Source: Sarocladium kiliense (taxonomy: Eukaryota > Ascomycota > Sordariomycetes > Hypocreales > Sarocladiaceae). Taken from it: a stretch of 64,000 nucleotides of DNA. Position 1 is the first letter of the stretch, and each line of letters begins with the position of its first letter. The notes under the pieces are model-generated. The model made no database searches. It was given only the letters and a program-made list of their open reading frames with translations, and was not told the DNA's origin. Made by a program: the position numbers and the translations under genes. The stretch lies in NCBI GenBank assembly GCA_030734395.1, contig JAUZTG010000016.1:1550001-1614000 (forward strand), read 5' to 3'. Of this stretch, positions 44,143 to 56,387 are shown one piece after another.

Positions 44143-47100
44143 ATGCATTACACGCCCCGCGAGGTACGTCCTTTTAAGCTACTCCACCAGATCGATGTAC
44201 TGATCACACATGAGCAGGTTGAGAAAATCGTCTTCTCCCAAGCTGGCCATCTGGCTCAGAGACGATTGGCCAAGGGGGTCAGGCTTAACTGCCTGGAGGC
44301 CAAGGTGCGTACTCGTTCTACGAAGCAATGGATTTGACCATGGATTCGCTAATTAATTCCCAGGCCCTCATCACGCTAGTGTTGCAAGAGGTATATACAC
44401 CTTCGCGACTTACATTACCAATATGAACTGACCATGCTACAGGTAATCCATAATGAGACCCATTCCGTTGCCGAGTTGATGACATTGGGTAAGAGGATCC
44501 TTGGTCGTCGCCATGTCCATCCATCGGTCGTAGGAATGCTGTCCCAGATGCAAGTGGAGGGAACCTTCGAGACAGGAACTCATTTGATCACTGTTCACCA
44601 CCCTATCAGCACAGACGATGGAGACCTGGAATTGGCTTTGTTTGGCAGCTTTATCCCGACACCTGCCAAAGATCCTTTCCCCGCGGTCAATGAAGCAGAC
44701 TATGACCCGCTGAAGATGCCTGGAGCAATTCGGACAGACGACTCCGGAAACATTGTACTCTATGCTGGCCGTCCCAGAAAGACTCTGGCCGTCACCAACA
44801 AGGGAACAAGGGCCGTTCATGTAAGTCTCGTCAAGAAATCGTGTTCCATTAGTTGGCAATACTAACCTCTTATCAAGATCGGGTCCCATTTCCACTTCAT
44901 GGAAGCCAATCCAGATCTCGAATTTGATCGTGAGAATGCTTACGGATTTCACCTTGATCTTCCGTCCGGGGAATTTCTGCGCTTCGAGCCGAATGAACCC
45001 AAGACCATCACCATCGTGCAGATGGGTGGTTCAAAGATTCTACAAGGTGGCAGTGGCCTGGCGCTGGGACCACTTGATCTTAGTCGCTCTTCTTCGATCT
45101 TGCAAGAGATGCAGAAAGCTGGGTATCGTCACAAGTCGCAGGCCGCCGCTGAAGGGGAAGCGTGTAATCCATGCGAGATGGATCGCTCGAAGTATGCTGC
45201 CGCATACGGCCCGACTACTGGAGACCTTGTTCGACTGGGGTCGACCGACTTATGGATCAAAGTTGAGAAGGATTACACAACATATGGTGACGAGTGCACT
45301 TTAGGGTGCGGCAAGTCTATCAGGGACGGAATGGGGGCTGCCAGTGGTTGTCCCGATGCCAAATGTCTGGACCTTGCTATCATCAACGCAGTCATTATTG
45401 ACTGGACTGGTATCTTCAAAGCCGACATCGGAGTCCAGAACGGCCTGATTGTTGGCATTGGGAAGGCGGGCAATCCTGCGACAATGGACGGTGTGTCCGA
45501 AAATATGGTGATTGGGTCAAACACGGATATCATTGATGCAGGGGGAAAGATCCTGACTGCTGGTGGAATCGATACTCATGTCCACCATATTTGCCCCCAA
45601 CAGGCGAATGAGGCTATAGCCTCTGGGGTCACCACTCTCTTTGGTGGAGGCACCGGTCCCAGGTATGAACGCGATGCCACCCATTTTACGATAGAAATAC
45701 GCTAACTGCTCAAGCACTTCCTCAACTGCTGTCAACTCTACCGCGAGTAAACGATCCATCAAGCAGATGATGCAGGCATGTGATGGGTTGCCTCTCAATT
45801 ATGGTCTAGTTGGAAAGGGAAGCGATTCTGGGCGAATTGGCCTCGCAGACCAGATCGATGCCGGAGTTGTGGCACTCAAGTTGCACGAGGACTTTGGATG
45901 CACACCTGCAACGATCGACAACTGTTTAAAGTAAGCTTTTAGGCTCATTCCACAAGATGGTCAGCTTCCGGGACGATACTGACTTATTGTACAGCGTCTG
46001 TGATGAATATGATATCCAGTGCCATATTCACACCGATGGCCTCAACGAAGCCGGCTTTCTCGAACACACAGCCAAGATCTTCAATGGTCGTACCCTCCAT
46101 GTTTACCATGTCGAAGGTGCAGGTGGAGGCCACGCACCTGATGTGATCCAGCTTGTTCAGTATCCGAATGTGCTACCGAGCAGCACTACCCCGACAATGC
46201 CATACACGATTAACACCATCGACGAGCACATCGATATGGCAGCAAACTGCCACCGCTTATCCAAGGACAACCCAGACGATCTGTCATTCCTCAAGAATCG
46301 TATCAGAGACGAGACAATCGCGGCGGAAGACGTACTGCACGATATCGGGGCCATCAGCATCATGTCTTCGGATTCACAAGCAATGGGAAGGATCGCAGAG
46401 GTTCTGGCGTGTACCTGGAAGGCTGCGCATAAGAACAAGCTCCAGAGAGGGGCACTCAAGGAGGATGAGGGAACCAACGCCGACAACTATCGCGTGAAGC
46501 GTTACATCAGCAAGTATACCATCAACCCTGCCATCACCCAGGGTATCAGTCACGCAGTGGGTAGCGTCGAGGTTGGAAAGCTAGCGGACTTGGTCATCTG
46601 GGACCCAGCCGAGTTCGGATCCAAGCCCATCCAAGTGCTCAAGAAAGGATTCATTGCTTTCTCCCAGATGGTATGCATCTTGTCCTCTCACGTAGAACTA
46701 TTGCTAACATATCGACAGGGAGATCCCAACGGAGCGTAAGAATGCCAGAACGACGGTTACCCGAACAGAACAAAGCTAACCTAATGATAGTGTGTCGGAT
46801 GTTGAACCACTCCTGGCTCGACCTATGTACGGCGTAAGTGTCTTACTATAATCATCAGTCTGAATTGTCCCGTTCAAAGCTGACATTATCTTCAGGCCCT
46901 GCATCCTGAGTCAAGCGTGATGTTTGTATCGAAGGCAGCTGCTTCCGAAGGTGGCGAAGTTCACACTTACAATCTCCGAAAGCAGATTGAGGTTGTCAAG
47001 AACTGTCGACAGGTCACGAAGGTTGATATGAAGTACAACAGTGCCATGCCACGAATCACTGTTGATCCAAAGACTCTGGTACGTTTTGAAGATCCCCAGA

Positions 47101-47223
47101 TGAAGCCGTGATTAGGAGAGACAGTTAGCTAACCATGAATAGGCCGTGGTATCGGACAATGTTGAGTTAAAGACAGAGCCTTCCGAATCCTTGCCTCTGA
47201 CCCGTCAGTCGTACTTCTTCTAG
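44143..47223 (+). CDS. Urease, fungal single-chain type
   Basis: Eleven exons: 44143-44163, 44218-44304, 44364-44390, 44443-44820, 44878-45662, 45715-45930, 45995-46670, 46719-46735, 46791-46833, 46896-47078, 47143-47223; 837 aa, full family length. Gamma, beta and alpha domains are fused in order. It hydrolyses urea to ammonia and carbamate with a dinickel centre. Ligands are visible: His405 and His407 in HVHHICPQQ, the carbamylated Lys488 in LKLHEDFG, HTDGLNEAG, and Asp631 in SSDSQAMGR. The mobile-flap Cys590-His591 remain, but the flap reads AANCHRL where most ureases have MVCHHL. Other normally constant stretches also differ (for example TLGCGKS for FGGGK). It looks catalytically complete but divergent, perhaps a paralogue. 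Nickel insertion would need the accessory proteins UreD/F/G, which are not in this window. Confidence 0.93.
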
Positions 47224-48498
47224 TTGATACTGGCGGTGGTCGCTCGCAAGTAGGGCAAACGTGTTGATCGGTCTCCCTCTAGACTCTCTTGGTCGGAGGC
47301 TAGCTCGCCCCTTTTGATAGTAAAATGAAAGAACATTTCAAGTCACTGCGTTTATATCTCGGGATAGAGGCTCAGTGAGATCCAAGATCAGACACGGGTT
47401 CGACATCATAAGCGGGGTATCTAAATATTGTTTAGGGGCAAAGCTTGCAGGCTGAATGATTAGTCCACGTCCTGTGGTAGTTCACCTCCTCTTAACCACG
47501 GATGAAAGTAAGCCTCAAATGCCGTAGCCAAGCTTCGTTACCACTTCATAGTGATCCTTGACAAATATTTCCTATGTATATATATGTGCATAGGGTGTTA
47601 CGCATCTTGCCTGTACCGTGGCAGACGCTCCTCCTCTACTTTACGAGACGCGTCAATCACCTTGAAGCCGCCGCTAAGGGCGAACTGTTGCGGCTTTATT
47701 GTCAGTCTCAAAGCGCGCGAAGAAGGGCTTTTGAGAAGTTTTGGGACAGACCTTCTTCGAATAAGCCGATGTCCTGGTGAGATGAGCCTTTTAGTCACGG
47801 ATTGGTGAGTTTGGATCTTGTAGACATCTATATTGTCTGGGCCAAAAAGTGGATCGACACCAGCAGTCGATCGTGGTAGCGCTCTATCGTAGAATCGCAG
47901 GGGGGGAGGGGGGAGGGGGGAAGGGCACACATGGTAGTTACCGCGAGCTGCAGTTGGGTCAGTATTCATTGTCAATCCTGTTGTATATTCCTACGAAGCT
48001 CTTTAAATCTCGCTATTGACTTGTAATGAAGTAGTCTTCAACACTGCTTGAGGTGGGAACACAATGGCGGACCTAGACTAGGGAGAGGCCGAGCACCACA
48101 AGTCCGCGAGCAGAATTACTCCACTCACCAAGCAAACCAGCAGGTTTGAGATCAGCAGCTCCTGTTTCCGTGATAGTCTAGGGAAGCGGGATCAGACTGA
48201 GACACGCGAGATTATGCAGCTAGCAGGTAGTAAACATGTCGCATACAGGGCTCATTCCAGAGCCTTGCACGTGATGGCCCTGAGCCAGCCCGGAAAACGG
48301 GGCCGGAGATATGGGAGGGGCCGAGCTAGAGCTACTCCTCTTGAGCTTTAAGTTAATTCACAGACGCAGCTCTCATTGTCATCAAGCACAGGCTTTACCT
48401 TGAGTGACCTTCACTCGCCTGACTCGCAGCTAGATTCCAGTTCATCCTTGGAACACAGTGCCCATTTTCCCGACTCTGCGAATACAAAAACGACAACA
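47224..48498. other. Intergenic region with G-rich tract
   Basis: About 1.3 kb between two plus-strand genes. The main feature is the G-rich run at 47900-47924, listed separately. Small frames have no recognisable product. Confidence 0.45.
47900..47924 (+). repeat. G-rich tract, potential G-quadruplex
   Basis: Four G-runs of 7, 6, 6 and 3 are separated by A, A and AA. This meets the simple pattern of four G3+ runs with short loops. It lies about 600 bp upstream of the SDR-like gene. The role, if any, is unknown. Confidence 0.6.
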
Positions 48499-49647
48499 AT
48501 GGTCAAACTCGCGGCTGTCAACGCCCATAACGCGGCCCTCAAGTCGCTAACGCCAGGTCTCGTTGCCGTGTTCGGTAAGCTACCCTTGTCCAACAACCCT
48601 GCTGCCTCATCATCATCTCCTCGCATTATCGCGGCCACAGCCTGACTCTCACTATCATTCGAATGTCGCTAATCAAGACCCTCCCTCTTCAAAGTTGGCG
48701 GCACATCTGGCATTGGGCAGGCGACAGCTTTGGCGCTGGCCCGACATGCAGCTTCGCCCAAGATCTATCTCATTGGCCGTAGCCAAGAAGCTGCCGACAC
48801 TACCATAGCCGACTTGAAGGAGATCAATCCGTCTGCGCAACCATCGTTCATCCAGAGCGACGTGTCCCTGCTCAAGAATGTCGACACGGTGTGTGCCGAG
48901 ATCGCAGCCAAGGAGTCGAAGCTCAACCTTCTCTTCATGACGCCAGCAGTTGGTCTGCAAACCAGCCGCATGGAGACGGCTGAGGGGCTCGATCGCAAGA
49001 TGGCACTTCATTACTACACCCGGGCACGATTCGCTACGAAGCTGCTACCGCTCCTCTCGGCAGCTGCTCAGGAGAATGGCGGGAGCGATGGTCAGTACGG
49101 CAGCCTTTCCCGCGTGGTCAGCGTTCTCGATCCCCATGGCTCGATCCGTCACCCATTCAGCTCAGGTGCCCTCGACTATGACGATCTCGACCTCAAGAAG
49201 AGTTTCGGAGTTACCCGATGTGCAAGCCACGCCACTCTCATGACGGACTTCTACCTGGAGGGACTGGCGGCCCAACATCCTCAGACATCGTTCGTCCACT
49301 CATATCCATCTGCAGTCCCCACCAGTCTGGCACGCGCCTCCATGGTTGGTCAGATTCTGGTGAAGATTGGCAGTGCCTTGATGGTCCCTGTCGAAGAGAG
49401 CGGCGAAAGGCATCTGTACGCGTCCACGCACTCGAGCTTCGCGCCAAAGGGTCGTGCTGGTGAGGACGCGGCCACGGGTAGCGACGGTAAGAAGGGCAGT
49501 GGCAGCTATTGGTTGAATTGGGACGACGAGGCTCTCGCGCCCAACAAGAAGCTGGAGCGGACGCGGGCAGACGGCGCTGTTGAGAAGGTGACGCAGCACA
49601 CTGAGGAGGTGATGACGGCCATCGAGGTGGGCGGGAAGTATCCCTGA
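48499..49647 (+). CDS. SDR-like Rossmann-fold protein lacking a canonical YxxxK
   Basis: Two exons, 48499-48574 and 48695-49647, with a longer-than-usual 120-nt intron; 342 aa. The splice makes VGGTSGIGQATALALARH, the NAD(P)-binding glycine loop, and GRSQEAADTTIADL supports an NADP-type site. The region where SDRs have YxxxK reads TRCASHATLMTDFYLEGLA, so the catalytic Tyr/Lys pair is not visible. A Gly/Lys-rich insert lies near residue 265 (GSDGKKGSGSYWLN). Fungal proteins of this type are often annotated as short-chain dehydrogenases and occur near secondary-metabolism genes. The reaction is unknown; a non-catalytic or altered mechanism is possible. Confidence 0.75.
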
Positions 49648-50486
49648 TCAAGCTGCCGATATGGTTATTATTTGTCGCGCTGTTACCTAATGTACCATTA
49701 TGCCTGTCTTGTCTCCTTCTCTAGCATGATTCTAGGCATCGTTGGACTCGTTCTCCGGACAATAACAGTCTGCGGCGCCGCTCCGGCGCTCGACGTCGTA
49801 CCCATGGCAGAACAACTCACCTCCCATGGCCGCCATCGTCTATTCAATTCTGTGTCAAGAGACACAATGAGGAGGAAGGTCCAAGTGGCAGATTGTGAGT
49901 GTTTGACTCTGTAAACTCTCTTTGACGCATTTAAGCTCCACGTACCGTCGAGGTATTGCCCTGTAAGACTGCGACGGTCCGCGATTGCTGATCTTGTCAG
50001 CATTGAGACTTCAAAACATAAGCAAGCATGTTAGCCGATGTGGCACAGAACCAACACCGTAACTAAACAGATCATTATCATTGGCGCACCAACATTTTAC
50101 CGCAAACCAAGGGCTTGGCAATTTCCGTCAGGGCGAGAGCATTTCCTACTACACTCTTCGTACTCGGCCGCCCAGCCTTAGAGCCTCGATTTTCTCGCAA
50201 ACTGTGTTGGGCGTCGCAGGATACTACACAGTATATGCTGGAGGGCGGGGTAGGACAGGGGGCAGGCGTGATAGTCATGAATATTGTCTTAAGCAGCCAA
50301 TGCACTTCTAATGAGAATGCAGACAAACGAGGGCTTTAGCCGGTTGTTGGTTGCAATGGGAGACATCTTGGCGTAGAAGGCATTACCTATAAGAGTCGGA
50401 GCAACCGCAATGGCGGTCAAAGTCCGGCGCTGCTTTGGAAATGAGATGCCGTACAGTAAATGCTTGACACATTGGATCAAAGCAGC
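49648..50486. other. Intergenic region, no gene seen
   Basis: About 0.84 kb between two plus-strand genes. It should hold the 3' flank of the SDR-like gene and the promoter of the secreted hydrolase. No element was recognised. Confidence 0.4.
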
Positions 50487-52362
50487 ATGTACCGATATCG
50501 TCCATCCCTAATCCTCGTCAGCGCCTTGCTGGCGAAGGTCAGCTCTGGGCAATCAGACTCTTGGCTCGGATGGAATGATTTGGAGCCTTCCACTTCCCTC
50601 AACTTCACGAAATGCTACAATGACCAGTATAAATGTGCCAAGTTGACGGTGCCGCTTGACTGGCTTAACCCGAATCTCGAAACCTCAACACAAGTCAACA
50701 TTGCCGTTATAGCATTACCAGCCACGGTGGATGAAGACGATCCTTCCTTCGGCGGTACCATCATCACGAATCCGGGCGGGCCCGGAGGCGAAGGGGTAAC
50801 ATCTGTGGCTATCGGAACACAGGCTCGTGCAATCCAGCTTATCGCGGATGGAGACAAGCATTACGAAGTGATGTCATTCGATCCTCGTGGTGTTGGTTTA
50901 AGTACTCCCAATGTTGATTGCTACAAGGATCCGTTGGCCCGATACATGAATGATCGGGAGTTTAAGGGTATGGGCAACTGGACGGCAAATGACGACGTTT
51001 TCAGGCGATACATGGCTAAACAAAAACAACTCAGCCGTCGTTGTGAGCTTGTCGGCCAAGAAGATGAACATGACATCCGCTACTACATGTCAACGACCAC
51101 TGTCGCCAGGGATATGCTTTACATGGTTGACAAACTGGATGAGCTGCGCAACGGGGGGGAGAACAAAGCTAATCGTTCTAAAGCCGATCTGCCTCGTTTA
51201 CAATATTGGGGATTCAGTTACGGGACAGCTCTTGGAAATTACTTTGCGTCAATGTTTCCGGGTCGCGTTGAGCGTATGGTGCTGGAGGGCGTCGTGGACA
51301 TCTACGACTACTCCAATGCCGTAAGTCTCCCTCGTAGCTCGGCGTCTTATTACAGCCTCCCACTAACAGGATATCCAGACATGGATTGCTGGTGCGGCGG
51401 ATCTTTCCAAAGCATATCAATATCTCTGGGATACTTGTTTCGCAAAGAAACAAAAGTGCCCACTCTACAAGCCTGAAGACACGTCGGCTAGCGATATCCG
51501 TAATCGCGTTGAGGATTGGCTCGAAGAACTGGACAAGGATCCTGCAATTTGGGTTGACGGTACAAGAGACCAGGTCATTACATCTTGGGAAGTATATCAA
51601 TCGCTGTTCAATCCGGTTACATACATTCCAACGATGACATGGGGGTTCTTGTCGGAAGCCATCGCTGACATGATGCGTGGTAACTTCGAAACCTTCATGG
51701 GATGGACCTCGCTGCCAGGAGTCGGCGCTACTTGTCCTATTCAACTCTCACAGTATCGCGCTGAATGGAATGCCGAGGCGTTCCGTGCGATTGCTTGTGG
51801 CGACGGTCCCGATCAGACCAATGTCAGCCTCGACGAGTTCAAACTACACATTGAAAGGCTACACCAAATATCGCCAAAGCTGGGTACTTTTTCCGCACAC
51901 AGAGCAGCGTGTCTGGGCTGGCGATACCGCCCTGAGGATCGCTTCACGGGGCCCTGGGGGTCACCCCGGCCGGACAAATCTCGCGTAGAGGGCAAGCCGA
52001 CTGCACCTCTCCTATTCACATCCAGCGAGATTGATCCTGTGACGCCACTACGTGCGGCTTTCGAGATGTCGAAGCTCCACGAGGGATCCGGCGTTCTAGT
52101 CCACGAAGGGTCCGGTCACAGCATTATAGCGATTCCAAGTGAATGCCGTCACAGGTGGCTTCGTCGATACTGGGCCACGGGAGAGTTGCCACCCAACGGA
52201 ACTGTATGCAAGATGGAGTGTGAGCCCTTCGAAGATTGCGCATACATACCGCAGCTCGAGCCTGAGGCTGCGCTGAGCGGGGCGAGTGATATGAGGAAGA
52301 GGGCTGCATGGGTTGCAAGGTCATGGGCAGAGATCCCTGGGATTAATGAATTTAGATTGTGA
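50487..52362 (+). CDS. Secreted S33-type (tripeptidyl aminopeptidase-like) alpha/beta hydrolase
   Basis: Two exons, 50487-51320 and 51379-52362; 605 aa. The Met of MYRYRPSLILVSALLAKVSSG was chosen over one nine codons upstream because it gives a clean signal peptide. The alpha/beta-hydrolase core has the NPGGPGGEG oxyanion loop and SFDPRGVGLS. The elbow GFSYGT holds Ser244, Asp497 is in SSEIDPVTP and His525 in EGSGHS. The part after about 480 matches the TAP-like C-terminal domain. Bacterial and fungal relatives release N-terminal peptides or hydrolyse esters outside the cell. Several NxT/S sites suit a glycosylated extracellular protein. It converges on the TRP-like gene with only 25 bp between stop codons. 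Confidence 0.85.
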
Positions 52363-52387
52363 TGTTATATCTATGTAGTCACAGCTT

Positions 52388-54921
52388 CTATTCTGCTATA
52401 TCCGATTGTTGGACTGGAAGATGTGGTCCTGCAGATGGGGTTGTTTGTGATCTTTGCGGAGGGATGTACGCTCCTTGAGGCGGCCGATTCGGCCGGACGA
52501 CCGAGAAGCCTCTCTCCTCGGCAGGCGGAGTGGATGCTACGCTGACGACTCTGGACCAGAGACCCGAAGACACCTTTCGAATAGTATTCCACTTATTTGC
52601 AGGTTCCTCGGTCTCCTCTTCCACAATATCGTCATCTGCCATCGATGGCCCTGCTTGCCCAGCCATATAGTACAAATCCGCTTCTCTGAATGAGTAATCA
52701 TTCCATCTCGGCCCAAGAGGCCTTCCCTGGCTGTCACGACTGCTAATATTGCTTGTCGTCGGTGAGCCAGCTGATGCTGAGCCTGAAGACGTGGACTCAG
52801 AGGATCGTGTAAGCGAATAATCTCGTGGTTCGCGGATTGCGTTCAAGTTGATTGCCGGCTTTGGCTTGGGAGATGCGACTCTTCTAGCGCTTTCCCCAGT
52901 GGTAGATGTTGATGATAAAGTTTTGGAAGACGTTGATGATCTGATCTTCTTTGAATGCAAGTCGTCGGATGATCGAAGACTCAGTTGTGAGGTCGGTCGC
53001 GGTGGGCGGAAATAATGGCTAGGCCTATGCAAGAACTCAGCTTGCCGAGGATCAGGACTGAATCGATGATTGGATCCTGATAGATTAGGAGACCCATGGT
53101 GAGAGGATATCCTGGGCGATTGAGGGACATTTGACAATCGTAGCATGTCTGTTGAGCTTGTTGCTCCCCGGCGCTGTAAGGCACGAAGACCGTAGACCTG
53201 CGCAACTGTTAGCTGCGCCTCTAGTAAAGATAGCGTCATGCGGTACAAGGAACAGTGGTTTGACTCACCTCTGGTTTTGGTGCTGCCCAGTTACGGACAC
53301 CGATGAGGCAGACATTGTACATCGCTGGAACAAAGAAGCCGCAGAGGAGCATGACACTGTGCATACCCAAGATCACATAGCCAATCAGACTTTTTGCTCC
53401 CAAGCTGGCTCCCAGCCCAGGTAGAAAAGCAGCCATGAGGCCGACAGTCAACAGCCTGAACACTGAAGACATTGTCCCGATCGACCACATAGGATACGCC
53501 TGGAAGCCACTGACACACACCAGCAGAATAATCTCCCCGCTGCCGAGGATGACCAACTGGGCTTCTGGTGAGACTTGCAAGCCTCCAATAGCGACACCTC
53601 TAATAAAAGATGAGACAAAGAGGATCATGATGAAGAGGTTTCCATAACGGTCTTTTGTCGACAAAGGCGACATGGACTGGTAGCGCTTTGAGTCGAACAC
53701 CAGCATGCCCAAACTCCTCACAGGGACCTGATACACGAGCCAAAAGAATGCTGCGATAATGCAAACAAGTAGTAGTGTTGCAAGTGACGTGTGATATCCA
53801 GGCAAGAAGGGTGCATTGTCAAACTGGTAGAATGAAAAGGCGACGAGCGGAAGAGTGAAGTATGAAAGCACCACTCGAAGCACGCGTTTCAGGCGAAAGC
53901 TAAAGTGAGAGAAGAGTGACTCATGCCGTTGTATCACAATATCCTCATCGTTGCTCTTTGGGAGGATTAGATGCACGCCCTCGAGGACAATCGCAGCCAC
54001 GGCGGCGATGATGGTGATTGAGATAGCCATGTTCAGCCAGGTTGCCATTGTAGTCGGCGCTCCCACAATCTGGTGCATCAGCTCCATGCCGAAGGTGCCT
54101 CCATATGTCCCATTGATCTCATAAATCCCATCCGCAATTTTCGGGTAGACGAAGCCCTTCGTGACAGGTCCTGTAAGGAGCAACGAGAACCAATTCAAGC
54201 AGCTGACTGCTGGTTGGTAAAAGCCGGGATACCTCAGACTTAGACCTCCGGTGAGGAAAATGAACTGAAGATACTGCAGGCAGTCACCGACATGTGGCAG
54301 GACAGGGCGGTCTCGACGGAAATCTTGAACCTCTTCGCGGTCACTCGGTAGGCGGATGGGTCTGTCGAAGCACGATCGAAGGATGCCGACGACAAAGACG
54401 AAGAGGAAGATGCTCGTCGGAAGCCAGCGAAGTAAGGCGGCTGAAGTCTCTCCCAATGAAGGGGTGACATTGGCCTGCGTACAGAAAGACGTGTCGTTGT
54501 AAAGGAAGCCCATTCGGATCTCTGAGTGGAATGTCGCCAGAGGGTAGAATCGCGGGATGCTCTCCTCCAGAGCCACCTGAAGCCCATGCGTGTTCCCCAT
54601 AACTTCCCTATAAAGCTTGTAGCATGTAGTTACTGGTTCTGCTTGACGGTGCTCGGTGTTGAAGACGGTTGAAACCGACAAACTGGCTGTCACATTCCGA
54701 GCCAGGTTGCTGCATTCCTCCTCGCTTTGCACCATTAGACCTAGCTGCCATGACAAAGTCTGAGCATCATCTCCAGATGAAGACAGCTTCGCCCTCAGGC
54801 TATCGACAGGGAGACTTAGTGGGTCAAGGCCATCGCCATCGCAAGGCTGATGCTGCACATATGCACCCGAGGCTGGAATGGCGAGAATGCCCCAGAGCGC
54901 GAGGAGAGGTGCGACGTGCAT
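52388..54921 (-). CDS. TRP-like membrane protein (flavin-carrier/PKD2-like family)
   Basis: Two exons on the minus strand: 53269-54921 and 52388-53197; 820 aa. A signal peptide (MHVAPLLALWGILAIPASGA) is followed by a luminal ML-like domain to about 165, with several Cys and N-glycosylation sites. About nine transmembrane helices follow (about 168-545), as in the fungal TRP-like family PF06011, which includes yeast Flc1-3 and S. pombe Pkd2. The second exon encodes a ~270-residue cytosolic tail rich in Ser, Pro and Arg, a likely phosphorylation target. Family members have been linked to FAD transport into the ER, calcium homeostasis and wall maintenance; which applies here is unknown. Confidence 0.85.
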
Positions 54922-56293
54922 GGCGCTCCGAGCAGCTGTATCATGAAAGATTACTCATCGAAAATAAGACCACGGATCGTCGTCTCATGCGAACCAATGC
55001 ACGACGATATGAGACGGAGGGTGAGGTCGGAGAAATTGTCAGGTGTAGGTTGCGCGTCTGGCTAAAAGTCTGTTGCCCCTGGGCTGGGACTATGACGATC
55101 GCCTCTCCACGCTGCACTAGCGAAGTCCCTCGGCATGGCTGTTCTCCACAATCCACACCGAGTCAGGGATTCTCCAAGTCCCTTAGGGCAAACTGCGGAT
55201 GCTAAAAATAGGTGTGACCGATTCTCTATTTTCTTCAATTCGTTCGTTGTGACCAAAGTCAGGGAACCGTCATTCCCGTGGACAAGGTATGGATGTTACT
55301 GGTGAGATGGTTCATGCCGTTCAAACACGCTGGACTTTCGATCGCGCTATCAGCAAAACTGCCCATTGATATTTGCCATAACGTAGACACTACCAAGCTT
55401 CGAGATGCGGCCCATCATGTTTTCATGCTGAGGCTGACGGGTCCTTTGCGGATTACTTGCAGCACAAAGTCCATCATGACCTTCTCAAGATACCGCACTA
55501 GTGGTCAAGCGTGATCTTGAGGCGCAGCAGTTCCATCAACTGCCGGTTGAAATGCCATTCGTAGTAAAGTCTCTAGTTCCGTGGCAATTAGAATGCCTAT
55601 TCTCTCGTGCATCACCAGGCGCGTAAAGATGTACGTGCAACGTCCATCCTTAGCTGAACGAGTGCCTCACTTAGAAATGTTCTCTCAGTGGTGCCTGAAG
55701 CCTAGGTGTTCCATTTCATACGCGACTCGATTTGCCGGCTCGCCGCATGAGCTGCTGAATCGAGACAGACTGCTGCGTGGTCTAAGTCTTCATTTGGTCA
55801 ACTCACGTAAGACAAAGCATTAGTGCCTGCAGCCTTTTCCTCAATGCCGGAGAGGCGGCGGCGGTCACGTTAGCATTGATATCTGAATGATCTACCTGGT
55901 CATTTTCTTTGCCAACACCATAAGCAGTTCCGTCCGCCGCATCCTGTCGCTCGCGGTCATCGGGCCAAGCTTGGCCGCCCGTGGGCAGCTTGAAAGAGCC
56001 TGATTTCCACTCCTGCAAGACAGAGTCAAGGAAGCCAAGGACCATTTGAAAAAGTGGTCCCATTCTATTTCGCTTCAATGCCCCAGAGTATCTCTTTCAC
56101 CTCTGTCAGTTTGTGACATCGGCTCAAATAAGCGAGACTCTGCATGTATTTGGCTGCTTTCAGCTCTGTGGGCTCGATCGTGCATGGAAGGATCTTTCAG
56201 CCACGAAACAGAACGCATGGCCGAGACGATAAACTCGTCCCTATTGCACTATCAGAATAATACCCAACCCAGCGCTCATCAAATGACTAGAGT

Positions 56294-56387
56294 AGCAATC
56301 AAGATAGTGAGTAGAATAGCATCAAGATAGTGAGTAGAATAGCAATCAAGATAGTGAGTAGAATAGCATCAAGATAGTGAGTAGAAT
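56294..56387. repeat. Tandem repeat, alternating 24- and 23-bp units
   Basis: Four head-to-tail units of AGC(A)ATCAAGATAGTGAG... type alternate 24 and 23 bp, so the array is two copies of a 47-bp higher-order unit. A partial fifth copy (AGCAGCTAGAAT) follows from 56388. The copies are otherwise identical, which suggests a recent minisatellite expansion. Confidence 0.9.
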
